DNA of 40,373 nucleotides, taken from positions 1 to 40,373 of the forward strand of contig WGNS01000013.1 of NCBI GenBank assembly GCA_016124415.1. Reading direction: 5' to 3'. Every line of letters starts with the position of its first letter. Positions within the stretch are counted from its first letter, which is position 1. The stretch is from Gammaproteobacteria bacterium (GTDB lineage: Bacteria > Pseudomonadota > Gammaproteobacteria > SZUA-140). Under the pieces are notes generated by a model that made no database searches, was not told the DNA's origin, and was given only the letters and a program-made list of their open reading frames with translations. The position numbers and the translations under genes are program-made. Shown piece by piece: positions 27,372 to 38,637 of the stretch.

Positions 27372-28470
27372 CTATAATCCGCTCTTGAGGCTAGCCTCGA
27401 TAAAATCGTCCAGATCACCGTCGAGTACGGCCTGGGTGTTTCCGGTCTCGACCCCCGTACGGAGGTCCTTGATGCGCGATTGATCGAGCACGTAGGAGCG
27501 GATCTGGCTGCCCCAGCCGATATCGCTCTTCGAATCCTCGATGGCCTGCTGCGCGCCTTGCCGCTTTTGCATCTCCAGCTCATAGAGCTTGGCCTTAAGC
27601 TGTTTCATGGCCGTGGCGCGATTCTTGTGCTGGGAACGATCGTTCTGACACTGAACGACGATGCCCGTAGGTTCGTGCGTGATACGAATGGCCGACTCGG
27701 TCCTATTGACGTGCTGTCCGCCGGCGCCACTGGCGCGATAGGTGTCGATGCGCAAATCCGCGGGATTGATCTCGATATCGATATCGTCGTCGATCTCGGG
27801 CGAGACGAAGACAGCGGCGAACGAGGTATGCCTGCGGTTTCCGGAATCGAACGGGGATTTACGCACGAGACGGTGCACGCCGGTCTCGGTGCGCAACCAG
27901 CCATAGGCATAGTCCCCGCGGAAATTGATCGTGGTGCTCTTGATGCCAGCCACTTCACCCGGCGAACACTCAATGACCTCCGTATCGAATCCCCGCCGCT
28001 CGCCCCAACGCAGATACATGCGCATGAGCATTTCGGCCCAATCCTGCGCCTCGGTGCCGCCGGAGCCTGCCTGAATATCCAGGAAGGCGTCGTTGGGATC
28101 CATCTCTCCGGAGAACATGCGCCGGAACTCGAGGGACGACAGTTCCTTTTCCAGGCTGTCTATGTCCGAGCAGACCTCGTCGACCGTGGCCTGATCATTC
28201 TCCTCGGCAGCGAGTTCCAACAACTCCCGCCCCTCGGACAGACCGTCGCCCAGTCGGGTCATCGTATCCACAAGCGTTTGCAGCGATGCGCGCTCTTTGC
28301 CCAGTTCCTGGGCCCGCTCGGGCTGCGACCAGATGTCGCCGTCCTCGAGCTCCCGCTCGATCTCGATCAGGCGTTCACGACGATTTTCGTAGTCAAAGAT
28401 ACCCCCTGAGGGTCTTGCTACGATCCTCCATGTCTTTGATTCGGTTAAGGTGGGGCGCGATCTCTATCAT
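27372..28470 (-). CDS. prfB: peptide chain release factor 2, with programmed +1 frameshift
   Basis: Release factor 2 recognises UGA and UAA. The gene is in two frames. The first runs from ATG 28470 for 25 codons to an in-frame TGA at 28393-28395; the second runs from GAC at 28394 to the stop at 27372, giving 340 residues and 365 in all, the same as E. coli RF2. Motifs in the second frame are the SPF tripeptide for stop-codon recognition (KSPFDSG) and the GGQ catalytic loop ([18 protein letters not shown]). Frameshifting is autoregulatory: when RF2 is low the ribosome slips at the UGA. A reader who takes only the open frame from 28271 would miss the first 66 or so residues. The ribosome-binding site is weak. 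A likely promoter lies at 28501-28528, and lysS and hemN follow. Confidence 0.97.
28393..28407 (-). promoter_or_regulatory. RF2 programmed frameshift signal
   Basis: On the minus strand AGGGGG (28402-28407), TAT, then the slippery CTT and TGA followed by C. These are exactly the elements of the E. coli prfB site: an internal Shine-Dalgarno-like sequence 3 nt before CTT-TGA-C. Confidence 0.96.
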
Positions 28471-28500
28471 TACTTTAAGGGTTCCGAGCTAAAAGCGGGT

Positions 28501-28528
28501 ATTTTACACAACTCGCCCCGGATTGTAA
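28501..28528 (-). promoter_or_regulatory. likely sigma-70 promoter of prfB-lysS-hemN
   Basis: Minus strand reads TTACAA (28523-28528), a 16-nt spacer, and TAAAAT (28501-28506). Initiation near 28494 gives a leader of about 24 nt. The -10 matches 5 of 6. Confidence 0.5.
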
Positions 28529-28535
28529 TGATAAG

Positions 28536-28552
28536 CCGGCCCCTTGGGCCGG
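28536..28552 (-). terminator. possible terminator after glmM
   Basis: CCGGCCC (28536-28542) pairs with GGGCCGG (28546-28552) around 3 nt, a few bases after the glmM stop. The minus strand then reads CTTATCATT, only partly T-rich, so termination may be incomplete. The hairpin sits directly upstream of the prfB promoter. Confidence 0.45.
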
Positions 28553-28555
28553 GAC

Positions 28556-29908
28556 TCAGGCCACGGTTTGTTGCCCGGAGATGACCTCGGCGATCCCTGC
28601 CGCGAGACGCTTCACAAGCTGGGCGTCGCTGCCCTCGACCATGACCCGGATCAGGGGCTCCGTGCCCGATTCTCGGAGCAGAACCCGCCCTTCCGAACCC
28701 AGCGCGGATTCCGCCGCCTTGAGGGCCTCGGTGACCGCATCCGACTTGCGGAAATCGAAACCGTTGTTCAAAGGCACATTGATCATGCGCTGCGGGAATT
28801 TACTCATACCCTGACGAAGTTCGTGCAGGGTGCAACCGCTTTGAATCAGCGTCGCCAAGACCTGCAAGGCGGAGACGATACCGTCACCCGTGGTGGTCCG
28901 ATCGAGACAGATGATGTGCCCCGACGATTCGCCGCCGAGCAGCCATCCCTTCTCCTTGAGCCGCTCCATGATGTAGCGGTCGCCCACCGCGACGCGTTCG
29001 AAATCGATACCCAAGCCTTTAAACGCCAGCTCGAGACCGAAATTCGTCATCAACGTGCCGACGACGCCGCCGCCGAGATGGCCCTGCTGGAATCGGGAAC
29101 GGGCGACGATGAACAACAACTCGTCGCCGTCCACGACCTCGCCCTTGTTGTCCACCATGATCACGCGATCACCGTCTCCGTCCAACGCGACGCCGAGATC
29201 CGCATGATGCTCCAGCACCGTCTTCTGCAAGGCCTGGGTCGCGGTTGCGCCGCAGTCCTTATTGATATTGAGTCCGTTGGGCTGCACGCCGATTTTGATC
29301 ACGTCCGCGCCGAGTTCGGTAAACACGTCCGGCGCGACATGGTAAGTGGCGCCGTTCGCGCAATCGACGACGATCTTAAGCCCCCGCAGCGTCAGCGTGG
29401 ACGGAATCGTGCTCTTACAAAATTCGATGTACCGACCGGCCGCGTCGACCACACGCTCCGCCTTGCCCAGCGCGGCGGAGTCCACGGTGACCATCGGTTC
29501 GTCCAGTTCCGCCTCGATTGCCTCTTCCAGTGCGTCGGGCAACTTGCAACCGTCGGCCGAAAAGAATTTGATGCCGTTGTCGTAGTAGGGATTGTGCGAG
29601 GCGCTGATGACGATTCCGGCCTGGGCCCGCAAGGTACGGGTCAGATAGGCGATCGCCGGCGTCGGCATCGGCCCCAGCAATAGGATGTCAACGCCCGCGG
29701 CGGACAAACCGGCCTGCAAGGCCGACTCAAACATATAACCTGAAATCCGGGTATCCTTACCGATCAGGACCTTGCGCCCGCCCGGCGCCTTTTCGCCGGC
29801 CAGCACGCGGCCGACGGCCCAACCGAGCTTCAATACGAACTCGGCGGCTATCGGCGCTTCGCCGACCCGTCCGCGAATACCGTCGGTCCCGAAATACCGT
29901 CTACCCAT
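28556..29908 (-). CDS. glmM: phosphoglucosamine mutase
   Basis: This 450-residue enzyme converts glucosamine-6-phosphate to glucosamine-1-phosphate for peptidoglycan and LPS. The N-terminus [12 protein letters not shown] is diagnostic. The phosphorylated serine is S104 in [16 protein letters not shown], the Mg site is DGDGDR, the sugar-binding loop is GGESSGH, and the phosphate-binding loop near the end is [14 protein letters not shown]. Length is close to E. coli GlmM (445). I chose ATG 29908 (AGGAG 10 nt upstream); GTG 29914 is an alternative. The start overlaps the folP stop by 8 nt, so the two are translationally coupled. The ftsH-folP-glmM order is that of E. coli; secG, which follows glmM there, is not next here. 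Confidence 0.97.
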   Translation of the reverse strand: MGRRYFGTDGIRGRVGEAPIAAEFVLKLGWAVGRVLAGEKAPGGRKVLIGKDTRISGYMFESALQAGLSAAGVDILLLGPMPTPAIAYLTRTLRAQAGIVISASHNPYYDNGIKFFSADGCKLPDALEEAIEAELDEPMVTVDSAALGKAERVVDAAGRYIEFCKSTIPSTLTLRGLKIVVDCANGATYHVAPDVFTELGADVIKIGVQPNGLNINKDCGATATQALQKTVLEHHADLGVALDGDGDRVIMVDNKGEVVDGDELLFIVARSRFQQGHLGGGVVGTLMTNFGLELAFKGLGIDFERVAVGDRYIMERLKEKGWLLGGESSGHIICLDRTTTGDGIVSALQVLATLIQSGCTLHELRQGMSKFPQRMINVPLNNGFDFRKSDAVTEALKAAESALGSEGRVLLRESGTEPLIRVMVEGSDAQLVKRLAAGIAEVISGQQTVA

Positions 29909-30746
29909 GGTCACTCATCTCCTTTTCAAAAATCGCCTGACAAATGCGTATGGCATCAACCGTCGCCCCGACATCATGAGCGCGGATCAAAGCGGCGCCG
30001 CGACTCGCTGCGAGCGTGGCCAAGGCGATGCTGCCGTAAAGCCTGTCGCCCACGTCGTGCCCCAATATCTTTCCGATCATCGTCTTGCGCGACACGCCGA
30101 CAAGCACGGGGAACCCCAACTCGACAAACCTCGGCAGGTCCCTGAAGAGCTGAAGATTATGGTCCAGGTCCTTACCGAACCCAAACCCCGGATCGATCAG
30201 TATGCGCGCCTCATCAATCCCTGACGCGAGACAAGCCTGAACCCTGCTCCGCAGAAAATCGATCACCTCGGTCGTGACATCGGCATAATGTACATCCTTC
30301 TGCATGCTGCGAGGCTCACCGCGCATATGCATGAGACAGACCGGTACATGACTTGCAACGGCGACTTCAAGCGCGCCCGGCTCCCTGAGCGCCCGTACGT
30401 CGTTGATCAAGCCGGCTCCGGCTACAACCGCGGCTTTCATGACTTCGGCCTTGCTGGTATCGATCGACAAGGGGATATCGAGGTCGTGATGCAAGGCCTC
30501 GATGACCGGAATGACCCGATCCAATTCTTCCGCTACGGAAACGGGCCGAGCGCCCGGACGAGTGGATTCTCCACCGATGTCGATAATGGCGGCGCCCTCG
30601 GCCGCCATCCGACCGGCCTGCCTGCGTGCCGCGTCCAGGCTAAAAAAAACACCCCCGTCCGAAAAGGAATCAGGGGTGACATTTAGGACGCCCATGACCC
30701 GGGGGATATTCAGGTCAAGCGGCTTTCCCGCGCAATCGAGCTTCAT
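29901..30746 (-). CDS. folP: dihydropteroate synthase
   Basis: This 281-residue TIM-barrel enzyme joins p-aminobenzoate to a pterin pyrophosphate in folate synthesis and is the sulfonamide target. Signature stretches are [15 protein letters not shown] (about 18-32), [57 protein letters not shown] and the C-terminal RAHDVG. Length equals E. coli FolP. It begins 40 nt after ftsH and overlaps glmM, so it is inside one transcription unit. The residues around the pABA pocket look standard, with no obvious insertion of the kind linked to sulfonamide resistance. Confidence 0.98.
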   Translation of the reverse strand: MKLDCAGKPLDLNIPRVMGVLNVTPDSFSDGGVFFSLDAARRQAGRMAAEGAAIIDIGGESTRPGARPVSVAEELDRVIPVIEALHHDLDIPLSIDTSKAEVMKAAVVAGAGLINDVRALREPGALEVAVASHVPVCLMHMRGEPRSMQKDVHYADVTTEVIDFLRSRVQACLASGIDEARILIDPGFGFGKDLDHNLQLFRDLPRFVELGFPVLVGVSRKTMIGKILGHDVGDRLYGSIALATLAASRGAALIRAHDVGATVDAIRICQAIFEKEMSDHG

Positions 30747-30786
30747 TTTGTCAGATGATTAAAATCCTTCCCGGGGATGCGGATCA

Positions 30787-32730
30787 TCAGTGTTGTCCGG
30801 CAGGATCCCCGATCGGCTTGTCGGAATCCTTGTCCTTCTTGGACTTATCGCCCTCGACCTTGACGCCCCCCTCGCCCGAACCGCTGCCCGTCGAATGGTC
30901 GGGATTCTGCCAATCGCGAGGCGGCGGAACCTCTCTGCCTTCCATGATCGCATCGATCTGGTGGGCATCGATGGTCTCATATTTCATGAGCGTCTCCGCC
31001 ATCAAATGCAGCTTGTCCATATGCTCGATCAGCAGATTGCGCGCACGCTCGTAATTGCGGTCTACGATGGCGCGGACCTCTTCGTCGATGGTGTGGACGG
31101 TCTCGTCGGAAATGGTCTTGTGTTGGGTCACGGACCGGCCAAGGAAAACCTCGCCCTCGTCCTCGCTGTAGGTCAGCGGGCCCAAACGCTCGGACAAGCC
31201 CCACTTCGTCACCATGCTGCGCGCGATCTCCGTGGCGCGCTGGATATCGTTGGAAGCGCCGGTCGTGACGGCATCCACGCCAAAGATCAGTTCCTCGGCG
31301 ATCCGCCCGCCGAACATGCTCGAGATCTGGCTCTCGAGGCGCTGGCGGCTGTAGCTGTGACGGTCTTCTTCGGGCAGGAACATGGTCACGCCGAGCGCAC
31401 GGCCGCGCGGAATGATCGTAACCTTGTGAACCGGGTCGTGCGAAGGTACGAGGCGACCCACGATCGCATGGCCCGACTCGTGATAAGCCGTAAGGCGTTT
31501 CTCTTCCTCGCTCATGACCATGGAGCGACGTTCGGCGCCCATCATGACCTTGTCCTTGGCCTTCTCGAGGTCGCCCATATCGACGGTACGCTTATTGGCG
31601 CGGGCGGCAAACAAGGCGGCCTCGTTAACCAGGTTGGCGAGATCGGCACCCGAGAATCCCGGCGTACCGCGAGCAATGATCGCGGGCTCGACGTTGTCGG
31701 CCATCGGCACCTTACGCATATGGACGCGCAGAATCTGTTCACGGCCGCGAATGTCGGGCAGAGGAACGACGACCTGGCGGTCGAAACGGCCCGGTCGCAG
31801 CAGGGCCGGATCAAGCACGTCGGGACGGTTGGTCGCGGCGATGACGATGACGCCCTCGCTGCCCTCGAATCCGTCCATCTCGACCAGCAACTGGTTCAGC
31901 GTCTGCTCGCGCTCGTCGTGACCGCCGCCGAGGCCCGCGCCGCGATGACGTCCGACGGCGTCGATTTCGTCGATGAAGATGATGCACGGAGCGTGCTTTT
32001 TGGCCTGTTCGAACATGTCACGGACACGCGCGGCACCCACGCCGACAAACATTTCGACGAAATCGGAACCGGAAATCGTGAAAAACGGCACCTTGGCCTC
32101 GCCGGCAATCGCCTTGGCGAGCAACGTCTTGCCGGTGCCCGGGGGACCTACCGTCAACACGCCGCGCGGAATCTTGCCCCCGAGTTTCTGGAACTTGCTC
32201 GGGTCACGCAGGAACTCGACGAGCTCGCCGACTTCCTCTTTGGCCTCTTCCACGCCGGCAACGTCCTGGAACGTGATCTTGACCTGGTCCTCGTTCAACA
32301 GACGGGCGCGGCTGCGGCCGAACGACATCGCACCACGGCCGCCGCCGCCACCCTGCATCTGGCGCATGAAGAAGATCCAGACGGCGATCAGCAGCAGCAT
32401 CGGGAACCAGGAGATAAAGATCTGCATCAGGACGCTTTGCTGCTCCTGGGGCCGGGCCTGAATGGTAACGCCGTTGTTCAGGAGATCGCCGACAAGACCC
32501 GGATCGCCGGGGCTGAAGGTCGTGAACTTCTCGCCGGCCTGGGTGGTGCCCTGGATCGTGCGGCCGTTGATGACCACCTCGCGGACATCGCCGTGTTTGA
32601 CGCTCGAGATGAACTGTGAGTACGAAAGCTGGTGCGACGACACCTGCGGGGGGCTGAAATTATTGAATACGGAGATCAGGACTACCGCGATGACCACCCA
32701 CAGGATGATGTTTTTTGCCATGTCGTTCAA
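30787..32730 (-). CDS. ftsH: membrane AAA+ zinc protease FtsH
   Basis: This 647-residue inner-membrane protease degrades misfolded membrane proteins and regulators such as sigma-32 and LpxC. Two TM helices (about 7-24 and 103-122) flank a periplasmic domain of about 75 residues. The AAA+ part has Walker A GPPGTGKT (195-202), Walker B IIFIDEID, and the second region of homology ending in RPGRFDR. The protease motif is HESGH, with the downstream zinc-ligand Asp in the STGASND-type segment. The C-terminal tail (about 610-647) is charged and disordered. I use TTG 32730 as the start: GAGGA lies 7 nt upstream, and MNDMAKN is the common beginning in Pseudomonas-like species, whereas ATG three codons later has a spacing of 16. 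It follows rlmE by 96 nt. Confidence 0.97.
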   Translation of the reverse strand: MNDMAKNIILWVVIAVVLISVFNNFSPPQVSSHQLSYSQFISSVKHGDVREVVINGRTIQGTTQAGEKFTTFSPGDPGLVGDLLNNGVTIQARPQEQQSVLMQIFISWFPMLLLIAVWIFFMRQMQGGGGGRGAMSFGRSRARLLNEDQVKITFQDVAGVEEAKEEVGELVEFLRDPSKFQKLGGKIPRGVLTVGPPGTGKTLLAKAIAGEAKVPFFTISGSDFVEMFVGVGAARVRDMFEQAKKHAPCIIFIDEIDAVGRHRGAGLGGGHDEREQTLNQLLVEMDGFEGSEGVIVIAATNRPDVLDPALLRPGRFDRQVVVPLPDIRGREQILRVHMRKVPMADNVEPAIIARGTPGFSGADLANLVNEAALFAARANKRTVDMGDLEKAKDKVMMGAERRSMVMSEEEKRLTAYHESGHAIVGRLVPSHDPVHKVTIIPRGRALGVTMFLPEEDRHSYSRQRLESQISSMFGGRIAEELIFGVDAVTTGASNDIQRATEIARSMVTKWGLSERLGPLTYSEDEGEVFLGRSVTQHKTISDETVHTIDEEVRAIVDRNYERARNLLIEHMDKLHLMAETLMKYETIDAHQIDAIMEGREVPPPRDWQNPDHSTGSGSGEGGVKVEGDKSKKDKDSDKPIGDPAGQH

Positions 32731-32826
32731 ATCGAAGTCCTCTTCAGGTGGCCTATCGGGCCCGGGTATTTCCGCACCGGTGTTACGGGGCGTAGTTCGT
32801 AAGATTTTATCGGTAATCGGTCAATT

Positions 32827-33447
32827 TTATGAAATCAGGTCTCGCGACAGCGCGTATACCTCGCGTGAACGCGGTCTCGAGGCCTTCGGCTTTCTCACAG
32901 TAACCACCTTGAAATGTTGCCTCAAGAGGCGAATATAGTCATCCGAGCCCGCGCCCTGAAACACCTTTACGAGTAAATTCCCGCCGGGTTTCAGTATCTT
33001 CAGCGCCAAATCGAGCGCCAGTTCGGTCAAAAACATCGCTCTGGGTTGATCGATGGCGGCTACACCACTGATATTGGGGGCCATATCCGAGATTACAAGG
33101 TCGGCCTTGGCATCTCCGAGCAACGCCATGATCCGGTCAAAAACCGCCTGTTCACGGAAATCGCCCTCAACGATCTCTACCCCAGCCAGAGGATCCATCG
33201 GCAGGATATCGCTGGCGATAATCCTCCCCTTGCCTTGAAGCCGGATTGCCGCCACCTGGGACCAACCGCCTGGCGCCGCGCCTAAGTCTATGACGGTCAT
33301 GCCCGGTTTCAGGATGCGGTCACGGTCGTCGATTTCGAGAAGCTTATAGACCGCGCGCGACCGGTAGCCTTCCTTGCGGGCCCGTTTGACGTAGTCGTCG
33401 TTGTGATGCTCGTTGAGCCAACGCTGTTTACTCTTGTGGGATTTCAT
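32827..33447 (-). CDS. rlmE: 23S rRNA 2'-O-methyltransferase RlmE (FtsJ/RrmJ)
   Basis: This 206-residue enzyme methylates the ribose of U2552 in 23S rRNA. The SAM-binding loop is [15 protein letters not shown], and the catalytic K-D-K-E set is visible as K35 (AVYKLLE), D in ISDMAPN, K in LLVKVFQG and E in SREVYALS. Length and the first residues ([20 protein letters not shown]) match E. coli RlmE (209), which fixes the start at 33447. An upstream in-frame extension would overlap yhbY and is rejected. There is no Shine-Dalgarno sequence; a TATCAT hexamer ends 7 nt before the ATG, which suggests a leaderless mRNA. It lies upstream of ftsH, as in E. coli, where ftsH follows rlmE and is heat-shock controlled. 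Confidence 0.97.
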   Translation of the reverse strand: MKSHKSKQRWLNEHHNDDYVKRARKEGYRSRAVYKLLEIDDRDRILKPGMTVIDLGAAPGGWSQVAAIRLQGKGRIIASDILPMDPLAGVEIVEGDFREQAVFDRIMALLGDAKADLVISDMAPNISGVAAIDQPRAMFLTELALDLALKILKPGGNLLVKVFQGAGSDDYIRLLRQHFKVVTVRKPKASRPRSREVYALSRDLIS

Positions 33448-33483
33448 TCTGTAAATGATATAGGTATGATTCGCCGATGACAC
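33448..33483. promoter_or_regulatory. back-to-back near-leaderless promoters of rlmE and yhbY
   Basis: Only 29 bp separate the two start codons. On the plus strand TATGAT (33465-33470) ends 6 nt before the yhbY ATG. On the minus strand TATCAT (33455-33460) ends 7 nt before the rlmE ATG, with GTGTCA (33478-33483) at the right -35 distance inside yhbY. A good -35 for yhbY is not seen. Neither gene has a Shine-Dalgarno sequence. Confidence 0.45.
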
Positions 33484-33764
33484 TCGAACCCGCACGAAAA
33501 AGAGAACTCAAGGCCCTCGCCCACAAGCTCAAACCCATCGTCATCGTCGGCTCCGCAAGCCTGACGCCGGCAGTGATCGAAGAAATCGACCGTTCGATCG
33601 AACACCACGAACTTCTGAAAGTACGCGTCAATTGCGCAGACCGTAAGATGCGTTCCGATATGATCACCCGCATCTGCGACGAGACCCGCAGCGAGCTCGT
33701 GCAGGTCGTCGGCCATGTCGCAACGCTGTTCCGAAAGGGCAAACCTTCCCGCTCAGTCGGCTAG
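33477..33764 (+). CDS. yhbY: CRS1/YhbY RNA-binding protein
   Basis: This 95-residue protein consists of one CRM/YhbY RNA-binding domain, associated with pre-50S ribosomal subunits in E. coli. The features seen are [27 protein letters not shown] near residues 10-36, then the [10 protein letters not shown]-type strand (here [12 protein letters not shown]) and the conserved glycine-containing [13 protein letters not shown] end. The GxxG loop of the CRM family appears as VGSASLT, a modest variation. Length is typical (E. coli 97). It is divergent from rlmE, as in E. coli, and its last 12 nt overlap the end of greA on the other strand. Confidence 0.95.
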   Translation: MTLEPARKRELKALAHKLKPIVIVGSASLTPAVIEEIDRSIEHHELLKVRVNCADRKMRSDMITRICDETRSELVQVVGHVATLFRKGKPSRSVG

Positions 33765-34235
33765 ATAGCGAACCGTAACGATCTCGTATTCACGCATGCC
33801 GCCCGGTGCGTCATAGGTAATGACGTCGCCCTCTTCCTTTCCGATCAAGGCGCGCGCGATCGGAGATTTCACCGAGATCTTGCCGCGTTTGATGTCGGCC
33901 TCCAGGTCGCCCACGATCTGATAATTGACGGTCTCGTCCGTATCGACGTTCAGCAGCTCGACCGTAGCCCCGAAGACCACCTTGCCCTGGGCGTTGAGTG
34001 CCGAAACGTCGATGATCTCGGCAAGCGAGAGCTTGCTTTCCAGCTCGTTGATCCGGCCCTCGATGAAACTCTGCTGTTCGCGCGCGGCGTGATACTCGGC
34101 GTTCTCCTTGAGATCGCCGTGCGCCCGCGCCTCGGCGATCGCGGCGATGACTGCGGGCCGTTTGACGTTCTTGAGATCCTGTAATTCGCCCTGCAAGCGC
34201 TTTGCGCCGGCGGCGGTCATCGGTACTTTTTGCAT
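33753..34235 (-). CDS. greA: transcription elongation factor GreA
   Basis: This 160-residue factor enters the RNA-polymerase secondary channel and stimulates cleavage of backtracked RNA. The N-terminal coiled coil (about 1-75) has the tip acidic pair in the [17 protein letters not shown] stretch, followed by the globular FKBP-like domain ([25 protein letters not shown]). The start at ATG 34235 gives the family's usual MQKVPMTxxGAxRL opening and length (E. coli 158); AAGGGG lies 11 nt upstream. It begins 2 nt after the carB stop, so it is coupled to carAB, an arrangement known in several gammaproteobacteria. Its 3' end overlaps yhbY by 12 nt on the opposite strand. Confidence 0.97.
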   Translation of the reverse strand: MQKVPMTAAGAKRLQGELQDLKNVKRPAVIAAIAEARAHGDLKENAEYHAAREQQSFIEGRINELESKLSLAEIIDVSALNAQGKVVFGATVELLNVDTDETVNYQIVGDLEADIKRGKISVKSPIARALIGKEEGDVITYDAPGGMREYEIVTVRYLAD

Positions 34236-34237
34236 CG

Positions 34238-37200
34238 TTATGACATCCCCTTGTGCAGATCTTGAAGGCTCTTGACCTCGAAGTCGTCCTCGCAGGTCAT
34301 GGCCATGCACATCGCCCTCGCGCCCGCAGCCGTCGTTGTATAGGTCACTTTATGTTGTAGGGCCGCCCGCCGGATCGCTCCCGAATCGGCGATGGCCTTG
34401 CGACCTTCGGTCGTATTGATGATCAGTTGAATGTCGCCATTCTTGATCATGTCGACGATATGCGGACGGCCTTCCCCCACCTTGAAGACGGTCTCGCACG
34501 CGACCCCGGCCTCGGTCAATGCGGCCGCGGTTCCCCTCGTCGCCAGAATCTCAAACCCTAAGCGAATCAACGAGCGTCCGACCTCGATAATCCGGACTTT
34601 GTCCGCGTCTCTGACACTCAGGAAGGCCTTCCCCCCTGCGGACAGGTGAATGCCGGATTCCTTCTGTGACTTGGCGAAGGCCTCCGCGAAACTGCGACCG
34701 ATACCCATGACCTCTCCGGTGGACTTCATCTCGGGACCCAGGATGGTGTCGACGCCGGGGAACTTGGCGAACGGGAACACGGCCTCTTTCACGGATACGA
34801 ATTGGGGTGAAATCTCGCCGCTAACCCCTTGTTGCTCAAGTGTCTTACCAGACATACAACGCGCACCGATCGCGGCCAGCGGACGTCCCGTCGCCTTGGA
34901 CACGAAGGGAACGGTACGCGACGCCCTGGGGTTGACCTCGAGCACGTAGATCGAGTCCTCCTGAATCGCGAACTGGACGTTCATGAGTCCCACGACCTTG
35001 AGTTCGAGCGCCATGGCCACGACCTGCTCGCGAAGGCGCTCGATCAGTCCTACGCCAAGGCTGTAGGGTGGAAGCGAACACGCGGAGTCGCCGGAATGGA
35101 CGCCGGCCTGTTCGATATGCTCCATGACGCCGCCCAGAATCACCGTCTTACCATCGCTGACGGCGTCGACGTCGACCTCGATGGCGTCATCGAGGAAACG
35201 ATCCAGCAGTACCGGGGCATCCGGCGTGACCTTCACGGCCGTGCGCATGTAATGATCGAGCTCTTTCTCGTTGTGCACGATCTCCATGGCGCGGCCGCCG
35301 AGCACGTAGGAAGGCCTGACCACGAGCGGATAACCGATCTCGCGAGCCGCAGTGATCGCCGTTTCGATGTTGCGCGCGATCCGGTTGGGCGGCTGACGAA
35401 GCCCCAACCGCTCGATCATGTCCTGGAAGCGTTCGCGGTCCTCCGCCAGATCAATGGCGTCCGGGGTGGTGCCGATGATCGGCGTGCCGGCGGCCTCGAG
35501 CGCGCGGGCCAGGTTCAGCGGGGTCTGACCACCGTACTGGACAATGACGCCGGCGGGCTTCTCGACATGAATGATCTCGAGCACGTCCTCGAGCGTCAGC
35601 GGCTCGAAATAGAGCCGGTCCGAGATATTGAAATCGGTCGAGACTGTCTCGGGATTGCAGTTGACCATGATGGTCTCGTAACCGTCCTCGCGCATGGCCA
35701 GGGCCGCGTGGACACAACAATAGTCGAATTCGATACCCTGGCCGATACGGTTCGGACCACCGCCGAGGACCATGATTTTGTTCCGCTGCGAAGGCGCCGC
35801 TTCGCATTCGGCCTCATAGCTCGAATACAGGTATGCCGTACTCGTGGAGAATTCGGCCGCGCAGGTGTCGACCCGCTTGAAGACCGGACGGACACCGTGT
35901 TTCCAACGGGTTTCGCGCACCTCGCGTTCGGAAACGGCCAGCAGCGTCGCCAATCTGCGATCGGAAAAGCCCTTGCGTTTGAGCGCGCGCAGCTGGAACG
36001 CATCCAGCGCGTGAAGCGAGCCGCCGCGCAAACCTTCCTCGGTCGCGACGATTTCCTGTATCTGGGTCAGGAACCACGGGTCTATACGGGTAATTTCTTG
36101 GATCTGTTCCAGAGTCATCCCCATCCGGAATGCGTCTGCGACATACCAGAGCCGGTTCGGCCCGGCGAAACGCAGTTCCTCGACCAGATCGTCATCAAGC
36201 GACGACGATTCGCGATCGAGGATCTCGTCGAACCCGTCGACTCCCGTTTCGAGCCCGCGCAAGGCCTTCTGCAAGGATTCCTGGAACGTCCTGCCGATCG
36301 CCATGACCTCGCCGACGGACTTCATCTGCGTGCTCAGACGGGCCTCTGCCTGCGGGAACTTCTCGAAGGCGAATCGCGGCACTTTGGTTACGATGTAATC
36401 GATCGCGGGTTCGAACGAGGCCGGCGTGGCGCCGCCCGTGATCTCGTTGGCCAGCTCATCCAACCGGTAGCCGACAGCCAGCTTCGCCGCAACGCGAGCG
36501 ATCGGGAAGCCGGTTGCCTTCGATGCCAGGGCCGACGACCGTGAAACCCGGGGATTCATCTCGATAATGACGCAGCGGCCGTCTTCGGGATTGATCGCGA
36601 ACTGCACGTTGGAACCGCCGGTGTCGACCCCGATCTTGCGCAGCACGGCGATCGAAGCGTCCCTAAGACGCTGATACTCCTTGTCCGTCAGCGTCAGCGC
36701 GGGCGCGACCGTAATCGAGTCGCCGGTGTGGATACCCATCGGATCCAGGTTTTCGATGGAACACACGATGATGCAGTTGTCGGCGCGATCGCGCACGACC
36801 TCCATCTCGAACTCCTTCCATCCGAGCAAGGACTCTTCGATCAGCAATTCGTTGGTCGGCGACAGGTCCAGGCCGCGCTCGCAGATCTCGATGAATTCCT
36901 CTTTGTTGTAGGCGATACCGCCGCCGCTGCCGCCGAGCGTGAACGACGGACGGATGATCGTCGGGAAACCGACTTGAACCTGGACCTGGAAAGCCTCCTC
37001 GAGGCTGTGTGCGATCGCCGCGCGCGCCGATTCGAGGCCGATCTCGTTCATGGCCTTGCGGAAGCGGTCGCGATCCTCCGCCATGTCGATGGCGTCCTTG
37101 GATGCGCCGATCAGTTCCACGCCGTACTTCTCGAGCACGCCTTCGCGATCGAGGTCGAGCGCGCAATTCAGGGCCGTCTGTCCGCCCATGGTCGGCAACA

Positions 37201-37456
37201 AGGCATCCGGGCGCTCCTTCTCGATGACCTTGGCCACGGTGCGCCAGTCGACGCTCTCGACATAGGTCGCGTCGGCGAGTCCGGGATCGGTCATGATGGT
37301 CGCGGGATTGGAGTTCACGAGGATGACCCGATAGCCCTCCTCTTTCAGGGCCTGACAGGCCTGGGTCCCGGAATAATCGAACTCGCACGCCTGACCGATG
37401 ACGATCGGACCGGCGCCCAGAATCAGGATGCTTTTTATATCTGTTCTCTTGGGCAT
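34238..37456 (-). CDS. carB: carbamoyl-phosphate synthase large subunit
   Basis: This 1072-residue subunit makes carbamoyl phosphate from ammonia, bicarbonate and two ATP, for arginine and pyrimidine synthesis. Two homologous ATP-grasp halves are visible: each opens with an ILGxGPxxIGQxxEFDYxxxxA motif (residues about 11-30, and again with [20 protein letters not shown] near 560), and each has the paired [13 protein letters not shown] and [13 protein letters not shown] loops. The oligomerisation part lies between them. The C-terminal MGS-like allosteric domain (about 935-1072) has [13 protein letters not shown] and IINTTEG. Length equals E. coli CarB (1073). The start has no Shine-Dalgarno sequence and lies 11 nt after carA, so translation is probably coupled. 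Confidence 0.98.
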   Translation of the reverse strand: MPKRTDIKSILILGAGPIVIGQACEFDYSGTQACQALKEEGYRVILVNSNPATIMTDPGLADATYVESVDWRTVAKVIEKERPDALLPTMGGQTALNCALDLDREGVLEKYGVELIGASKDAIDMAEDRDRFRKAMNEIGLESARAAIAHSLEEAFQVQVQVGFPTIIRPSFTLGGSGGGIAYNKEEFIEICERGLDLSPTNELLIEESLLGWKEFEMEVVRDRADNCIIVCSIENLDPMGIHTGDSITVAPALTLTDKEYQRLRDASIAVLRKIGVDTGGSNVQFAINPEDGRCVIIEMNPRVSRSSALASKATGFPIARVAAKLAVGYRLDELANEITGGATPASFEPAIDYIVTKVPRFAFEKFPQAEARLSTQMKSVGEVMAIGRTFQESLQKALRGLETGVDGFDEILDRESSSLDDDLVEELRFAGPNRLWYVADAFRMGMTLEQIQEITRIDPWFLTQIQEIVATEEGLRGGSLHALDAFQLRALKRKGFSDRRLATLLAVSEREVRETRWKHGVRPVFKRVDTCAAEFSTSTAYLYSSYEAECEAAPSQRNKIMVLGGGPNRIGQGIEFDYCCVHAALAMREDGYETIMVNCNPETVSTDFNISDRLYFEPLTLEDVLEIIHVEKPAGVIVQYGGQTPLNLARALEAAGTPIIGTTPDAIDLAEDRERFQDMIERLGLRQPPNRIARNIETAITAAREIGYPLVVRPSYVLGGRAMEIVHNEKELDHYMRTAVKVTPDAPVLLDRFLDDAIEVDVDAVSDGKTVILGGVMEHIEQAGVHSGDSACSLPPYSLGVGLIERLREQVVAMALELKVVGLMNVQFAIQEDSIYVLEVNPRASRTVPFVSKATGRPLAAIGARCMSGKTLEQQGVSGEISPQFVSVKEAVFPFAKFPGVDTILGPEMKSTGEVMGIGRSFAEAFAKSQKESGIHLSAGGKAFLSVRDADKVRIIEVGRSLIRLGFEILATRGTAAALTEAGVACETVFKVGEGRPHIVDMIKNGDIQLIINTTEGRKAIADSGAIRRAALQHKVTYTTTAAGARAMCMAMTCEDDFEVKSLQDLHKGMS

Positions 37457-37467
37457 CTAAGTAACTA

Positions 37468-38637
37468 CTACTGTGCAGATTGTTTCAACAAGGATTTGGA
37501 ATCGGCCATCAGCGCCACGAACTGATCGAACAGACCGCTGGCGTCATGTGGTCCGGGGCTGGCCTCGGGATGCCCCTGAAAGCCGAAGGCCGGGCGGTCG
37601 GTACGACGTATGCCCTGCAAGGTACCGTCGAACAAGGAACGATGCGTCACCTCGAGCGTGTCGGGCAAACCCTGCTCCGAAACGGCGAAGCCGTGGTTCT
37701 GGCTCGTGATCATGACGCGCCCCGTTCCCAGTTCCTGAACCGGATGGTTCGCGCCGTGATGGCCGAACTTCATCTTCTCGGTACGGGCGCCGGAGGCCAG
37801 CGCGAGCAGTTGATGGCCGAGACAGATCCCGAAGGTCGGAATACCAGAGTCGACCAGCGTACGAATGGCTTCGATCGCGTAGTCGCAGGGTTCCGGATCC
37901 CCGGGACCGTTCGACAGCATGACGCCGTCCGGCGCCAACGCCAGCACATCTTCGGCGGAGGTCTGAGCCGGTACCACGGTCAGTTCACAACCGCGATCGA
38001 CGAGCATGCGCAGGATATTGTGTTTGACACCGAAGTCGTAGACGACGACCTTGTAGTTACCCGGTACGGACGGCTTGAGCGCGCCGATCATGCCGCTCGG
38101 ATGGGCCGCCTCCCAGGTCCCGTCGCTCCAGGCATAGGTCTGTTGCGTGGTCACCTCGCGGGCGAGGTCCATACCTTGCAGGCCCGCGAACGAACGCGCC
38201 TTGGCCACGGCCGCTTCGGCATCGATACCGTTTCCGGCCTGAATGCAGCCGCGTTGAGCGCCCTTGTCGCGGAGGATGCGGGTCAATTGGCGGGTGTCGA
38301 TACCGGCAATGGCGATGACGCCCTGGGTCTCGAGAAATTCCGCGAGCGTGCCCTGTCCGCGCCAGTTGCTATAAGCCAACGGCAGATCGCGAATGACCAT
38401 GCCGCTGGCGAGCACGCGCGGCTGTTCGAGGTCTTCGTCGTTGTATCCGACGTTGCCGATGTGCGGACAGGTGAAGGTGATGATTTGCCGGCAATATGAG
38501 GGATCGCTCAGGATTTCCTGATAACCCGTCATGGCGGTATTGAACACCACCTCACCAATGGTTTCACCAGCCCGGCCTATGGAAAGGCCCGTAAAGCAGG
38601 TACCATCTTCAAGCGCCAACAAGGCCGGTTGGTACAC
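37468..38637 (-). CDS. carA: carbamoyl-phosphate synthase small (glutaminase) subunit
   Basis: This 389-residue subunit hydrolyses glutamine and passes ammonia through a tunnel to CarB. The N-terminal CPSase domain starts [16 protein letters not shown] and includes [19 protein letters not shown]. The class I glutaminase domain has [10 protein letters not shown], the nucleophile Cys in [12 protein letters not shown], and the His/Glu of [15 protein letters not shown] place the start at GTG 38637, with GGAGG 5 nt upstream; a longer in-frame reading to 38703 has no family similarity. Length is near E. coli CarA (382). dapB, which often precedes carA, is not present; the upstream gene alaC diverges. 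The leader is discussed under the intergenic entry. Confidence 0.97.
   Translation of the reverse strand: MYQPALLALEDGTCFTGLSIGRAGETIGEVVFNTAMTGYQEILSDPSYCRQIITFTCPHIGNVGYNDEDLEQPRVLASGMVIRDLPLAYSNWRGQGTLAEFLETQGVIAIAGIDTRQLTRILRDKGAQRGCIQAGNGIDAEAAVAKARSFAGLQGMDLAREVTTQQTYAWSDGTWEAAHPSGMIGALKPSVPGNYKVVVYDFGVKHNILRMLVDRGCELTVVPAQTSAEDVLALAPDGVMLSNGPGDPEPCDYAIEAIRTLVDSGIPTFGICLGHQLLALASGARTEKMKFGHHGANHPVQELGTGRVMITSQNHGFAVSEQGLPDTLEVTHRSLFDGTLQGIRRTDRPAFGFQGHPEASPGPHDASGLFDQFVALMADSKSLLKQSAQ

Noticed and set aside
28271-28470. Late start of prfB at 28271
   Set aside because: A start there loses the conserved N-terminus. The frameshift site and the ATG at 28470 account for the full 365-residue RF2.
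30790-32619. 609-codon open frame on the plus strand
   Set aside because: It is antisense to ftsH, whose motifs are all intact. The composition is that of a mirror frame and there is no Shine-Dalgarno sequence of note.
34829-36544. 571-codon open frame on the plus strand
   Set aside because: It is antisense to carB and has no recognisable domain. carB is complete in the other strand.
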